From contig NC_088295.1 of the NCBI RefSeq assembly GCF_032854445.1, positions 79,760,028 through 79,824,027 on the forward strand: 64,000 nt of DNA, in the 5' to 3' direction. A program made the translations under genes and the position numbers. The notes beneath the pieces are model-generated. The model ran no database searches. It was not told where the DNA came from and worked only from the letters and a program-made list of their open reading frames with translations. This stretch comes from Liolophura sinensis. Its lineage: Eukaryota; Mollusca; Polyplacophora; Chitonida; Chitonidae. How positions within the stretch are numbered: the stretch's first letter is position 1; every line of letters begins with the position of its first letter. Shown here piece after piece: positions 1 through 11,480 of the stretch.

Positions 1-746
1 CCTCCTGACTTAGTAAGGGAAACATCCAGGCTGTGTTTCCAAAATCAGACTCCTGAACCAAGTGCTGTATCTTCGACGACACATTCAGCAAACAGCGACA
101 TTTTATTCCCTGCATCCAGTCCGGATGAGATACTACCTCGTGGGAATCTGATACAAAATTTAAAAAAAAAAAAAACAGTTGTGGTACTGTGCCTGGACCA
201 GAGTGGTCTCCTTTTAAGAAACATCTGTTCAAAAGAACATTTGACACTGCAGGTCCTGTTCATTTATTTCAAACATGCCTTTTTGTAAAACCAATAAAGA
301 GGAGGTTTGTTTACATGACTAATAATAGCGACAAACATCGATCAATTATATAGAGCACATATACTACGTGCAACTAAGGTGAACATTAGCTTCTCACCTT
401 TTTGCTAAGTTGGTATTTGAATGAAAAAGTCTCCTTTTTAAAGTCTCCTGCAGGCTTTTAATAAGGCTTCAATTTTTCCAACTAATAAAGATTCAACATA
501 TACACAAGTGTTTTTAAAAAATGCGGACACACAGAAATGCAATTATAACCCATCTATTACTGATTTTCACTTACCTAGTCGCATGCCTCCTTGCAGCTTA
601 TACTCGGAAAGTTTCATGTCGAGCCATACCGCAAACTGAGACAACAAAGGCGGCTGCTGATGGAGGTCCTCAATGATCGCCGCAAACTTTTGCTTGGCGT
701 GTCCGATGCTCACGCCCATTATCGAGTAAGCAAACTGTCGCTTATA
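1..746 (-). CDS. Two exons of an unidentified gene that continues past the left edge
   Basis: Two exons read on the minus strand. The first runs 746 to 575 (172 nt); an acceptor TTTTCAG precedes codons for YKRQFAYSIMG, and it ends RL+G before a donor GTAAGT. The second starts at 147 after ACTG-rich/T-rich sequence ending TATCAG and stays open to base 1. The phase fits: 57 codons plus one base, then two bases, giving ...MRLGDSHEVVSHPDW... and ending ...WMFPLLSQE at the window edge. The joined 106-residue segment has no stop and looks like an ordinary helical, soluble protein piece. I do not recognise the family. The in-phase junction and the clean splice sites make a real gene likely; a chance double open frame is the alternative. 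Exons upstream (to the right) were not found with confidence. Confidence 0.6.
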
Positions 747-840
747 CTGAAAATATAACGTGAAATCAAGGCTAATATTTACCTCAGCACATGCAACAAT
801 ACTTTCCACTACACAACTAAAATGAATGAATGAATGAAAG

Positions 841-887
841 AATGAATGCTTGGGGTTTAACGTCGTACTTAAGTATTCAGTCATATT
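841..887 (-). repeat. Fragment of SINE family B tail
   Basis: The stretch GGTTTAACGTCGTACTTAA next to TGAATGAATG is the same tail seen at 32680 and 60690 in this window. It lies in the intron upstream of the exon at 575-746. Only the tail is left. Confidence 0.5.
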
Positions 888-1599
888 GAAAACTTTGACA
901 GCCTTTCTGTAACTTCTGAATTCGGAGCTTTGCACTAGAAAAGTGCCAAGCTCTTTGCATACACCCCTTAAAAACTCCAAGTCCCAGTGTTGATCTGGGT
1001 ATCAATCAGAAAAGACACAGCGAAGACCGTCCAATCAGAGACAAGATGTTCAGTCTGCTGACTGCATGCTTTGCACCCTGTTTATTTACCTTATACAAGT
1101 GGTCCATGCTTATTTGACAGTTCATATTATCATTTGTATCGGAAACAACTTTCACATAAGGAGAAAATCAAACCACGTACAAGACACGATGCATAACTTG
1201 ACCTATTCCCAAAACAACCTATTTATGCCGGAATGGGTTTGTTGGACTAACTACCAAATATAACATGGTATTTGGCTTGACCCGGATAAAGTAGGGTTCG
1301 TCTAAACAGAATTCACACTGTAGCCTGCGCGAGGAATTTACTGTCCCCAAGTAGTACAAAGATCTGACCTTAATGTGACCAGAGCTACAACTGAGGCTCT
1401 AGCTCTAGATGCTTCAAACTCATTGTCCACTAAAATGGTCAAATATACTTAAGCTTTAACACAGAAGCACACAAGAAATCTATGTACCATGCGGACATGT
1501 CACTTTCCTACATGTACAATTTATCAATCCTGCTACACACACAAACAACCAGTGTTGACACAAAATCAAGTTATAAGTCTAATACAGAAAAACACAATG

Positions 1600-1862
1600 T
1601 TTTATACATGAAAATGAAAATAATATCTACAATTTGACGACGAGGAGCCATTAGGTGTGTGTAAATATATTGTGGTAGGACAAGCCCATGCCGAAGACAC
1701 CAGGCATGACACCAAACCTAGTAACATTATACTGACACCAGGCCAACCAGTTTTGTTTCCTTGTTCTAACCTCTCAGTGCTGGGCGACAAGCGAGGCAGC
1801 AAAAAATGATCATTTTTAAAGTCTTGGGTATGATCCGCCCCGGGTTTGATCCTGGACAATGA
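1600..1862 (-). repeat. SINE family B, nearly full length
   Basis: Read on the minus strand it begins with a tRNA-type B-box (GGATCAAACCCGG), passes through GTTAGAACAAGGAAACAAAA and a conserved GTGTCATGCCTGGTGTCTTC segment, and ends near ACGACGTTAAAC-type tail sequence. The copy at 32680-32945 matches it over its full length and the copy at 51505-51735 lies in the opposite orientation. Sharing between distant places in one window shows that it is interspersed. Confidence 0.6.
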
Positions 1863-3036
1863 AAATAAAGCGATACACATGAACAATATGAATCGGCATT
1901 CAGAATGTGTTCAGCATGAGCTATATTTTTTTCTTTCTTTAAATGTGTATTTATATGATTGTTCAATGTCATATTGAGGAATTCGTCACTTATACATGTC
2001 GAAGGCAGCCAGTTGATTAGGTGGAGAAACCTGTAGAACCCGGGATAGACCACCGACATTTTCTAACGTGTAACATATGCTATTATAAAAAGAAGGCAAC
2101 GCGGTCTGCACCAAACATCATGTAAGAACACATGACAGAATGCCATCGATTGCATCTTACGGCCACGTGAACAACGGAAGCGGTGGAAACCTAGAAGATC
2201 CCGTATCCGAGTGAGCTGAAGATCGAGCCACTGAAAACAGCACCTATACAAGCTTGTTATATATAGCTCTTTTCTTGGCCTATGATCATGATCATTTCTT
2301 GTTATGATCATTACTTGCCGTCAGATTCTACTAGTATACGATGTTGCCCCATTTGCACTTTCCGATAAGCAAATCAAATCGGTCAAATTGATCTCTGAAC
2401 AAGTAATAATATGTTATTCTTTTTTTGCTGTCATTGTGAACTACCCGTTTGCTTTACGAGCTAGACTAAAACAGTGACGTATTACAAAACAAAAAAAAGT
2501 ACACCGCTTGATTAGCTTGTTTTAACTGGGCAATTCTTTCCACCGTACCGCCTTTCCAAAACCTACAAGCTAAGCTTTGTTCTGTAACCTTCTATTATTG
2601 AGTCCTGGCTATTTAGTGGATGGTTTTGGTAATACAGGCCATTGGGGTGCATGAAGAGATGTGATCATGTTTACACTATAGCAGACAATGTAAGTTTTTC
2701 TGTTTGTCAAATATAAATTCCGTGCATGTCATAACACTCCGAACGGAATAACTAGGATAATTTTTATCAGCGACTTTAAATTTTGTTGCTAACGGACCCG
2801 CCCCAGAGAAAATTTGGCACCAACCGACTAAAATATCTGGGTTTTCCGATAAAGATTATTTAGTTCAGAAAACAAAGTCATCTGACCTGATCGGCTGAGT
2901 TATCAAGGACGCATAAACTGTGGAAAAAGTCCTTTTTCTACTCCTGTGAATCACGAAACACAGCAAGTCTTCAATGACTACGTCAGTTTGATGAAATGAC
3001 TCAGTTTTCTGAGTTGAGTATAAAGCTCTTGGAAAA

Positions 3037-3100
3037 ATCGGATTTGCATAGGATTTACTGGGAAAATCAGATTTGCATAGGATTTATTGGGAAAATCAGC
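3037..3100. repeat. Two-copy 29-bp tandem repeat with octamer-like ATTTGCAT
   Basis: The unit GATTTGCATAGGATTTA plus CTGGGAAAATCA occurs twice head to tail with one or two changes. Each copy carries ATTTGCAT, the octamer motif bound by POU factors. Whether that matters is unknown. Confidence 0.6.
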
Positions 3101-6030
3101 ACTATAAGTCAGCTGATTCTATTACAGTGCAAAATTTAGGTATGTATAACCCAATAATAATTAACAGGAATGTCATTTTCAGAGACTTCCCAAAATAGGT
3201 TCATATACAAGGCGTCGGATGAGGTACTCTTTCCATGATACATATGAATTTTTTGCAAAGGACCCCCTTACTAACAATGTATACGCGTAACATAATTACT
3301 CCTCCCTGGTCCCATGTCACAAGAAAGTGTCCCTACGTGCTTTGAACAAATATCATGTAATTCGAGAGGCATGACACTCATAACATCAGTAGCCTATCTC
3401 GTCATTCTTTACTCGATCAGTTTTATCTGCCATTGATATTATGAGTGTATCGAGAGGGATGTAGATTACAAGGTTAAATTTACAAAAGACAATATTCAGT
3501 ATAGACGACAATGAACATGGGCTGTAAGGTTTCGCATATGTCTATAAAGCGCAAATGTCCTTTGTTCCATATTCGTTTGCTTCGGTATGGTATGAGGCGT
3601 CATCCAATGTCTTCAGCGATAAGGTGAAACAGAATATTGATCCAGTCAGCTGTCAGATCCCCTCGGGCTTACAAAACAAACGTCAGGTACGGCATCGATA
3701 TCTGAGGAACGACAGCGATTATAACTCCAGACGTTACTTGCTGGGTCTTGCAGGAGTGATAGTTACGATTAATGTGCATATATTTTGTCTCTACGATGCA
3801 AACCTTTGATCGTTTGAAAACAAGAGTTTGCTAAATATACTAATCTCAGTATTGATGCCTTGTTTTACGACAGTCACATCTATGTAATAAGCCAGAGTCT
3901 TAAGAACTCCAAACATACCTCTCATCTAAGGTTACAGATCCACGAGGTTTTCAATGTATGATTTGGCATGGCAATATGTTGGATGGAGTCTTAGCAAATA
4001 AATGCATATTAATAAAGAGAATGATTACACACGTGTTTCGCAGTTTATTACTGTGTTTTCCCCGCATACTTCAGAATATTTTATTCATACAACGGCTGTC
4101 AAGATAATATGTGGAAAATTGTGGAAAATATGTGAACAGGGTTCCAGGTTCCACCGCCGTTCTTTGCTAGGTACATGCCAACCTTCTGACTTAAGGCCGC
4201 AGTCGGCAAAGCTGGGGTTGGATTCGAGCCCGCGTCCTAACTGATCAAGATCCGATTGGCTTTAGGATGTGCCATACGTCGTGCGCATGAGCAAGAGAGG
4301 GCCAGATAGGAAAATTAAAGTATTAAAAAGCGTTTGATTTTATTTTAAAAAATGAAGGAATTTATATTTTTATCTGATTGTTGATTATCGCCATGCTCAG
4401 GAATTGTTTCTTTGTACCATTTTATACTCCTGTACACACAACAAAATGTCACATAACAATATTTCCTTCATGTTTAATATACAACAACATGTTCAACAAA
4501 TCTAAACCGTTTGTTTTGCAGCGTCCAGTACTGAAAATGGTGCACGCTTTGTCGTTTCAGAGAAATGCTAAAAATGCCCATTCTTTTTTTACAGCACAAT
4601 GGTCACGTCTTTTCCACATCTAATATATTGACACTCTCTTTCACAATTTTCACAAAATATTCAATACCTTTGTTCATCGTTGCCTTTTTGTGATTGTTCA
4701 GCGCTAAAAAAAAATTTATTTCATCATTGCTATGGTATGTTCATGTAATGATTAATGACTGGGTTAATTCGAGTGTGATGCGATGTCTGGACGTTCAATA
4801 CAATCTGAAAATGCTTTCTGCGAATCTGAAAAATGTTTTCGGCGAATTTCTAACGGTGAGAGCAAAATGTTGAAAAGAGTTTTACTTCCTGGTAGTATAC
4901 ATCTGCCATTGTTTTCCGGTGGCAGTTTAAGGCACTTAGAGTATGTTGTGTCATCCAAATCTGTTGGATATACCTAATAAATTTTCATTCCACAAGTAGG
5001 TGAGCTTTCAGGGTGAAAAACTGTCAAACTATACAGGAGGAAATTACCACAGCTCTTAAGTATAACATCTTCGCACACGAAAACAATGTCTCCGGCATGC
5101 CGGTAGGTTGGTTTGAAAAGCGTAATGGGTAAGGAACGTAAAGGCTAAGGTAAAGAAAACGAATCTATAGGCCTTCCTACGAATACCAAACAGCAAAAAA
5201 GGCAGGTTGGTCAGCTTAATACTTCTTAGTCTGTCTGCTTCTTTCCTTACACACTTCGTCGTGAAATGTCTAACAGTGCACGCTGTACCATCTTACGTCT
5301 CCATGGAAACGCCATGTGAACTCTTTAAGCTGGTTTTGGGGAGATGATAGAGAACGAATGGCCACAATTTCTCGTGCTGCTAAATTAACCCTCGAGCTGC
5401 TGGTGGACCTATTCGTGGATGGCATCAGCGGTCATACATCCAGTACAACGACCATGAATAGGAAACTTTAGGTTTTCTCCCGATGCTTGAAAAGTAAACT
5501 GTACATTTTCTCCAGACAAATAATAAAAGTAAATAACTTTTTGAATGGTTGGTAACTAAAGGGATAACGCTGGCATTTTTTTCCTTATGTTTTGCCTTCG
5601 ATTACGTCGGCGTATCAAGATTCTTATAGCAACTAATGAACTTTTGAGGAAAAATAATGATACAAATTTAGAGGAAACAGCTGACACCAGTGACCAAGGC
5701 AAATTGTACTGCTGGACTCAAAATAACACTAACAATACAATCAATCAAAGAATGCGTACTGTGCTTTTCGGCAAGAGATTAGAACTCGAAATCTAGTAAG
5801 TTTGCATATTGTGATATATTTAATGTACACTAATGTGTCAGATTAAAATTGGTAATTGTGGTATTTCTAAGCTTGGTGTTCTGGGATAGGCAAGGCACTG
5901 GCTGGGGCGAGATCTAAATATTGAAATTGTCAGAGATGGTCAACAGACATGTCAAGCCACTGAGGCCACTCACGGCGTTCCAACGAGGCACAATTTGAAA
6001 TATACAGAGATCATTTTGACTTCATTAATT

Positions 6031-6191
6031 GTAGTTTTACACCGTTCTCAAGAATATTTTGCACATACGAGGGCGAGCTGCAGTACGGTGGAATGAAACC
6101 GGGCAGAGCTCGGGAGAAAGCCACGACCATCAGTAGGTTGATGCAGACCTTCCCACGCACGACCGGTGGGAAACCAGCCTGAGCTGGACGG
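6031..6191 (-). repeat. SINE family A, partial
   Basis: It matches the window's main SINE from TTTTACACCGTTCTCAAGAA through GGAAACCGGGCAGAG-like and CCACGACCATC to GAGCTGGAC. It lacks both the (TTTA)n tail and the tRNA-like head. It is diverged, so probably old. Confidence 0.7.
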
Positions 6192-7714
6192 CATTAATAC
6201 CGAACTCCTACAAATGACGATATTAAACCCGCTCTCATACAAGTCTTGATAAATTTAAAGCGAAATAATGTTGAAATCGACCTTAAGCCGTAAGCAAGCA
6301 AAGCAGCATGAGAACGATATGCTATCTCGCGTGTGTTTTGTTTCCTTTTCTGTGCGAAACCAATAAACCGCAGAAAGCATCCAGTTATATGACACAGTAC
6401 TGGTAGACTAGATGGATTCAAAACAGACAACATAAAACAAAAATAAAAACAAAGACTCAAAATATGAACAAAACTGAGGGATGTGTCACAGCGGGCAATT
6501 GGCAGACAGCACTCATCCCCTGAAAACTACGGGGTCTATGCCTAGCATTAAAAGGGTTAATCGCCTTCTGGCTGTCGTATGCGAGCAGAAGCTGTACATC
6601 GAGTAGCGACGGCACATCTATGGAACCTCGTCCAGGCTCAAGTGAATAGACGGGAGCTCTGAAAATCGATACCCGCAGCGAGGCCTTCCGCAGCGTGGTT
6701 TGCGGCAGCGCGGGATAAAGCGTGACTATGAGTGCAGATGTGGACCCAGGTGGATCCATGACCCGGCTCAGGTTCTTTGTGTATCTGGCTGGGATCAGCG
6801 ACTAAGACTCCCCCCAGGCCCTACTGCATCAGAGAAGCATGGGGCTGCGGACTGAGCCTTCCCTTCCATCCAAACGTATGCAGTATAACATCGTACGAGC
6901 GCTGTACGTATTTGGGTCATAATGGGTGCCTCATGGAGAACGGAGGCAGGTCCACGGATACTGACACTGAACAATACTATATAAACGTACGACCAAAACA
7001 TTCAGAACAAGACAACTGCTAGCCTGTCCCATACACAGAACAAGCTTATGCTTACGCTGATCCAAACAAACGGCGAAGCTAAGTAACACAAATAACGTGT
7101 ACTCCACTTACCACTGGAAGATTTTCAGTGCTGAGTAGTGCGTGTGTTCAGAGCCTCACGTACATCCGCGAGAGCTGGGTCTCCGAAGTAAACGTGGGCT
7201 GAGGCCAATGTATAGTAAGTAGGTCGACTCGAATCTCAACATGCACTACAGGGTCAGTCGATCGTGGATCTGTGCATACAGCCGGGGTTATTCTCGCACT
7301 GCGAGTCTCGCCGTCTGGGTCGACCACTTCCAGATAATGGGCCAGTCTAAGAATATCCGCCGTTTGACTTGGGCCCGTCCAAGAGGGTACTCGACAATCA
7401 AAATCATTGATTCACTGGCAGAGCTTTCGGGTGTATAGAATCCCACCAAGGACAGCTTCCTCTTTCAGTCGTGACATATCGATAGAATTTTGTGTGGTCT
7501 AACATACAGAACATAAAGGGCATAACATTGACCACTGGCCGGTTTAAAGGCTATTTATTGTTGTAAAAAACAATAGACCGATATTTTGAACAATTAAGTC
7601 GGGAACATTGTAAATATCACATTTTTTTTATACAACGTTGCTTTCAAAACCATGTGCCATTCTTCAGTAAACCTGATATCGTTTTGAAATAACCATTTGT
7701 CCTGTAATCATTTG

Positions 7715-7875
7715 TCATGTAGGGTCATGTACCGGTCGGCACGATTACTGGCATAGTGTCTTGTACTGGTCGGCGTAAAAACCTATACATGTATTTCGGG
7801 ACTGACATGTGCCATGTACTGGTCGGCCCGATGACTAGCAGCTGTCATGCACTGGTCGGCCCGATTAATGACAAT
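7715..7875. repeat. Degenerate tandem repeat around GTACTGGTCGGC
   Basis: The core TGTACTGGTCGGC (with CACTGG and ACCGGT variants) recurs four times at 30-60 bp spacing with partial conservation of the sequence between copies (CGATTA, TGACA). It is an irregular minisatellite with no coding signal. Confidence 0.55.
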
Positions 7876-8043
7876 GCACTGCGACTGGGTGGGAACGTCA
7901 TGTATGGAGCAATCGGCATGAAGGTGTATTAGATAAATAGGTTTGCAATGGAAACTGCTAGTAGGAATTACTGCAGTCAAATGAACAGTGTATAATATTG
8001 AAAGTGACGTTTTAACGTTGAGTCTGTTGAACAATGTGTTTGA

Positions 8044-8216
8044 TCACACGAGTGCTGGTGCCAGTTAGTGTTTCACCCATGTTACATACCTAGAGATTCC
8101 GACACGAGTTCTGGTGCCAGTTTAGTGTTTCACCAATGTTACATACCTAGAGATTCCGACACGAGTGCTGGTGCCAGTTTAGTGTTTCACCCATGTTACA
8201 TACCTAGAGATTCCGA
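8044..8216. repeat. 57-bp tandem repeat, three copies
   Basis: Three head-to-tail copies of a 57-bp unit begin CACGAGTGCTGGTGCCAG and end CTAGAGATTCCGA. Only two or three base changes separate them, so the duplication is recent. There is no open frame of note through the array. Confidence 0.85.
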
Positions 8217-9789
8217 CTGATTGGTGGCAAAAAACTTCTTTCAGATTTACATCAAAACGGTAAATGGCTAACCACTGACTTATTGTGTGCCTTACGCTTA
8301 AAGCGTCTAAAAAGTCAGCGATTTACTATTTGACATAGCCATTGCTCAGTGCAATTGTTGAGCTATCTAGTTCAGAATCTCCGCCTTCTTATGTCGTTTT
8401 CTGGTTAAAACTCTGATAATTGTTTTCTGAAGAACACGGAGCTGTCTCAGTATCTCATACAGAATGAGTATGGACAGTGTTAGCTCCTTAGCTCCTTCAC
8501 ATCGATTTGTCAGTCACACCGCTTTGTACGGGGGCACATTCTATATGGAAACACTTGTTGGAGATTCCACAATGGCCTGGCATGGATGGGAGGAAGTCTT
8601 ATCTGAGTATCACTCCGGTGGAGAGGGAGAGGGTTGTGAGGATGGGGTGAAGGCTGGTATGATAGTCGGTGTGTGTGTGTTGGAGAGTGCGTGGGAGCCA
8701 CAGTTCTTGTCTGGTTTCATAATTAAAACCAAAACTTAAAACTTCTGCACCTGAGACCGGATTCCATTAGTGATTAATGTTTGAAAATAGAACCTTTTAT
8801 AGATAAGGAAGGATGGGTACCCTTGTCTGAGGTGTGAATGTGCTTTTTGTCAAACGTATACCACAACCATGACCACCATCGTATTTTGATATAGATTTAG
8901 AGTTTCTCACGCCTCAAATGAAGAAATTGCCCGTTTGCCTTTATTTTCGCTTTAATTATCGAATCCATTGCATGCAGAGTTTTGTAAGGCGTCTTTCTCT
9001 GGAAACCGCATGTACTTTAACAATGGGATCGAATGTTCTAATTCAGTCAGTTCACACTGCCTTGGTTGCTTCAGGGGTACCCCACTTAACATGGGAGGAC
9101 TATAAGGAATTTGGATTTATAAGTACTGAAACAGGAGGCTGTACTATTTTTTTAAAAATGGCATATTCCAGATTGCTCTAGATGGAAAATGTATATTGAT
9201 GGTGGTAAACCTTAAAATACTCAAAATTCCTATATTTGGTGCCCTCTGCCCCAGGTACATTATAGAGAGCTGTAACAATTCGCTTCTAAGCTGCGTAAAA
9301 ATACAGCATTTTCTGCTGTTAACCCGCAGTGCCCGTTTATATCAAATAAATAAATAACTAGTTCCAATCGTGTGTAGAATCTTCTTTTTTTTTTTTTTGC
9401 TTTTTTTTTTTTTGCTCACATTAGACAATTCCCTTTGGTAAAGGGCCTTTCTCTTGCAGAAAGATCTCTTCCAACAGCATTCACTGGCTCCTCACGTAAA
9501 GAAGTCTTATGGGGATCATTTACCGGGATCCACAGATGCATCTGAATTAGGCTCATCTAATGAAATCACCTATTCTAAATCTTTCCGGTTAACTGGTAAT
9601 CTGTCTGCATTCACAGCCAAGTTGGTTGTTTTGTCTTTTACGGTTTGTAGCAGATTTATACCTCTTTTCAGGGCCCTCGTACTTTCTGACATTTTTACTT
9701 TGTTAACAGTTACAAAGTTTGTATGTCATAGTCCTCATTCCGATATGTATTTTATTATATTATATTATATGGCCTGGTGTGATGGTAGA

Positions 9790-9980
9790 AAGTGACGGTT
9801 ATAGTGCCATCGCTTGGTGCCGTGTTTTCATCGCTTCCTAGATTTGCGCCGTAGTTTCGTATCTTCGCCCCATAGCTTTGTCCCCTCGTGTCATCGCTTC
9901 GTCCCACTGCCGGGATATACCAAGATGGAACACTAGTATGATAATTTCCATATCCGCCTTCAGGAGATAAGCTGGACACT
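9790..9980. repeat. Repeat family rich in CATCGCTTCGT
   Basis: A run of degenerate units such as CCATCGCTTGG, TCATCGCTTCC and TCATCGCTTCGTCCC is followed by ATACCAAGATGGAACACTA and CCATATCCGCC. The same two-part arrangement, degenerate CGCTTCG units then ACTAAGATGGTACGATAA and TCCATATCCAC, occurs at 23820-23940, and similar units occur at 21690-21795. It is therefore an interspersed family. Confidence 0.5.
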
Positions 9981-10561
9981 TTAAGCTAAACGAGCGCATA
10001 TATTTTCCTTATTATTTATGAAGTAAATTTGTCAACTTCAACCCCAAAATATATATATATATCCTTTAACTTTCTCAAGATATCATACCATGCCGCAACA
10101 TGCAGCTTGCACTTTTCTCTACAACATATCAAAAAATCAACTCAGCATGACCACCATGCGTTTATGCTGTTGTTGCTATAGGAGTGAAGTGACAGCATTT
10201 TGCCTCCTTTTTAATGTTAGGATGGTCGGTAATAACACTGGGTAAGTCGTTTCAGTTCTATCCAAAGCAGACAAAATGTAGATATAAATTTTACCTAACT
10301 TGGTGCTAAATAGCTGTTGAGAAATTTATAGTGCATGTATCAACAAGTTATAATGTGTGGCAGTATTATCCAATTTGTACTCCTTTACTCTTCAGCTCAG
10401 AGGCAAATCTTGGACCCATGTAAATGCACTAACTGCGCATATGTAACCTTTAATACGCGTTCAACTATATCTATAGGCTACATCATGACGGTGTTGCCAT
10501 ATAGTGGGTCTGTTGCTATGCCAGCATATATAGTCCTGCCTCTATGGAACGCATGTCGGCA

Positions 10562-10703
10562 GTTGTTCAAAAGTGTATTAAAATTAAGTCAGGCTTAAAT
10601 CTTAATACCAGTCTCAACCCAATGCAAAGTGAATTACACTTTTGTCTGTACTAAAGCTAATGCCGGGCTTAAGTATTAATACGTTTTTGAACATCTGGGC
10701 CCA
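10562..10703. mobile_element. MITE-like element with TTCAAAA...TTTTGAA ends
   Basis: The left end TGTTCAAAAGTGTATTAAAA is matched in inverted form on the right by the reverse complement of ATTAATACGTTTTTGAACAT, which is followed by CTGGGCCCAG. The body has no coding potential. A related left part is at 21316-21400. Small size, inverted ends and multiple copies fit a MITE. A full-length SINE lies directly against its right end. Confidence 0.55.
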
Positions 10704-10705
10704 GT

Positions 10706-10953
10706 TGCCTGCATGACCGAGTTGCTTAGCGCGCCAGCGCGGCGCAATCACTCAGGAGCCTCAAACCAATGCGGTCACTGTGAGTTCAAGTAGGTGAGGC
10801 ATCGTACGTGGGAATCGAAAGTTCAGCAACCTGTGGATGGTTGTATGTTTCTCCCATGCTCGGCCCCATGTAATCCACCATAATGCTGAACACCGTCGTA
10901 TAAAAAAAAAATTTTCATCAGTTCGGCGTAAAACACCGATCAAATAAATAAAT
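10706..10953 (+). mobile_element. SINE family A, full length, plus orientation
   Basis: The head resembles a tRNA: an A-box-like GACCGAGTTGCTTAGCGCGC and a B-box-like GTGAGTTCAAG 55-65 bp later. Then come ACGTGGGAATCGAAAG, a CCACCATAATGCTG core, and CGGCGTAAAACACCGATCAA before an AAATAAATAAAT tail. This is a tRNA-derived, RNA polymerase III-type SINE that depends on a LINE for movement. It is moderately diverged from the other copies. Confidence 0.8.
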
Positions 10954-11167
10954 CTTCGGAAAGGCCGCAACCATTCACGATGCCAATTCAAAGACTTAGG
11001 CATAACCCAACTAGGGATTGAACTTGCGACTTTTACTTAAGGCCCATCAAATGAAATCATTTCAAAATGGCTTCTGATAAAACTCGATGTAGTTTTTTTC
11101 TCTCTTCTTTACGCAGATTAAAAATGGTAAAAACTTAGTGGACCAAGCCATATATGTTTGCAAACAT

Positions 11168-11186
11168 TTTATTTATGTCATTTATT
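11168..11186 (-). terminator. Poly(A) signals for the engrailed gene
   Basis: On the minus strand AATAAA occurs at 11186-11181 and again at 11173-11168, about 300 bases past the engrailed stop codon. They are plausible cleavage signals; usage is not proven. Confidence 0.4.
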
Positions 11187-11480
11187 AACATATATTATCT
11201 CTGTACAAAATCCAACAATATATAATAATACGGTTTTCCAGAAATATCTTGATATCACATAGGGATTAAGTAAGGTGGTTTGATATCGAACGAATACGAC
11301 AACATATTTAAAGTAGTGCCTAGAGTCTACGGCACTGTTTATGGTAGACTCGTTGAGAAGACTAAGTTCTTAAGGTACCTTCCTATGTACCATGGCGGAC
11401 ACCCCGGGAAATTTGAAAAGTCTTTGGCTATGGTCTAAAATATCACAGCATCGCATTGTCTTTAGGACTTGGTCATGAGA

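Larger units (their letters stand above)
750..11480. other. Gene-poor stretch with scattered repeats
   Basis: I find no convincing gene between the left-edge exons and the engrailed gene. Open frames here are short, are not linked by matching splice sites and show no recognisable domain. The sequence holds SINE copies, short tandem repeats, one MITE, and poly-T runs (9385-9417), listed separately. A GC-richer patch at 6500-7450 has frames open on both strands but no motif that I can name. Confidence 0.5.

Noticed and set aside
2161-2230. Possible minus-strand exon reading ARSSAHSDTGSSRFPPLPLF between a TTTTCAG acceptor and a GTAAGA donor
   Set aside because: Its exit phase (two bases) does not match the phase 0 start of the exon at 746, and no intermediate exon was found; 70 bp is too short to trust alone.
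6457-6759. 100-codon minus-strand frame in a GC-richer patch (MDPPGSTSALIVTLYPALPQ...)
   Set aside because: No domain, no linked splice sites, and frames are open on both strands, so composition alone can explain it.
9454-9795. 113-codon plus-strand frame starting after CTCTTGCAG
   Set aside because: The acceptor-like site is good but the translation shows no conserved character and later runs into repeat sequence.
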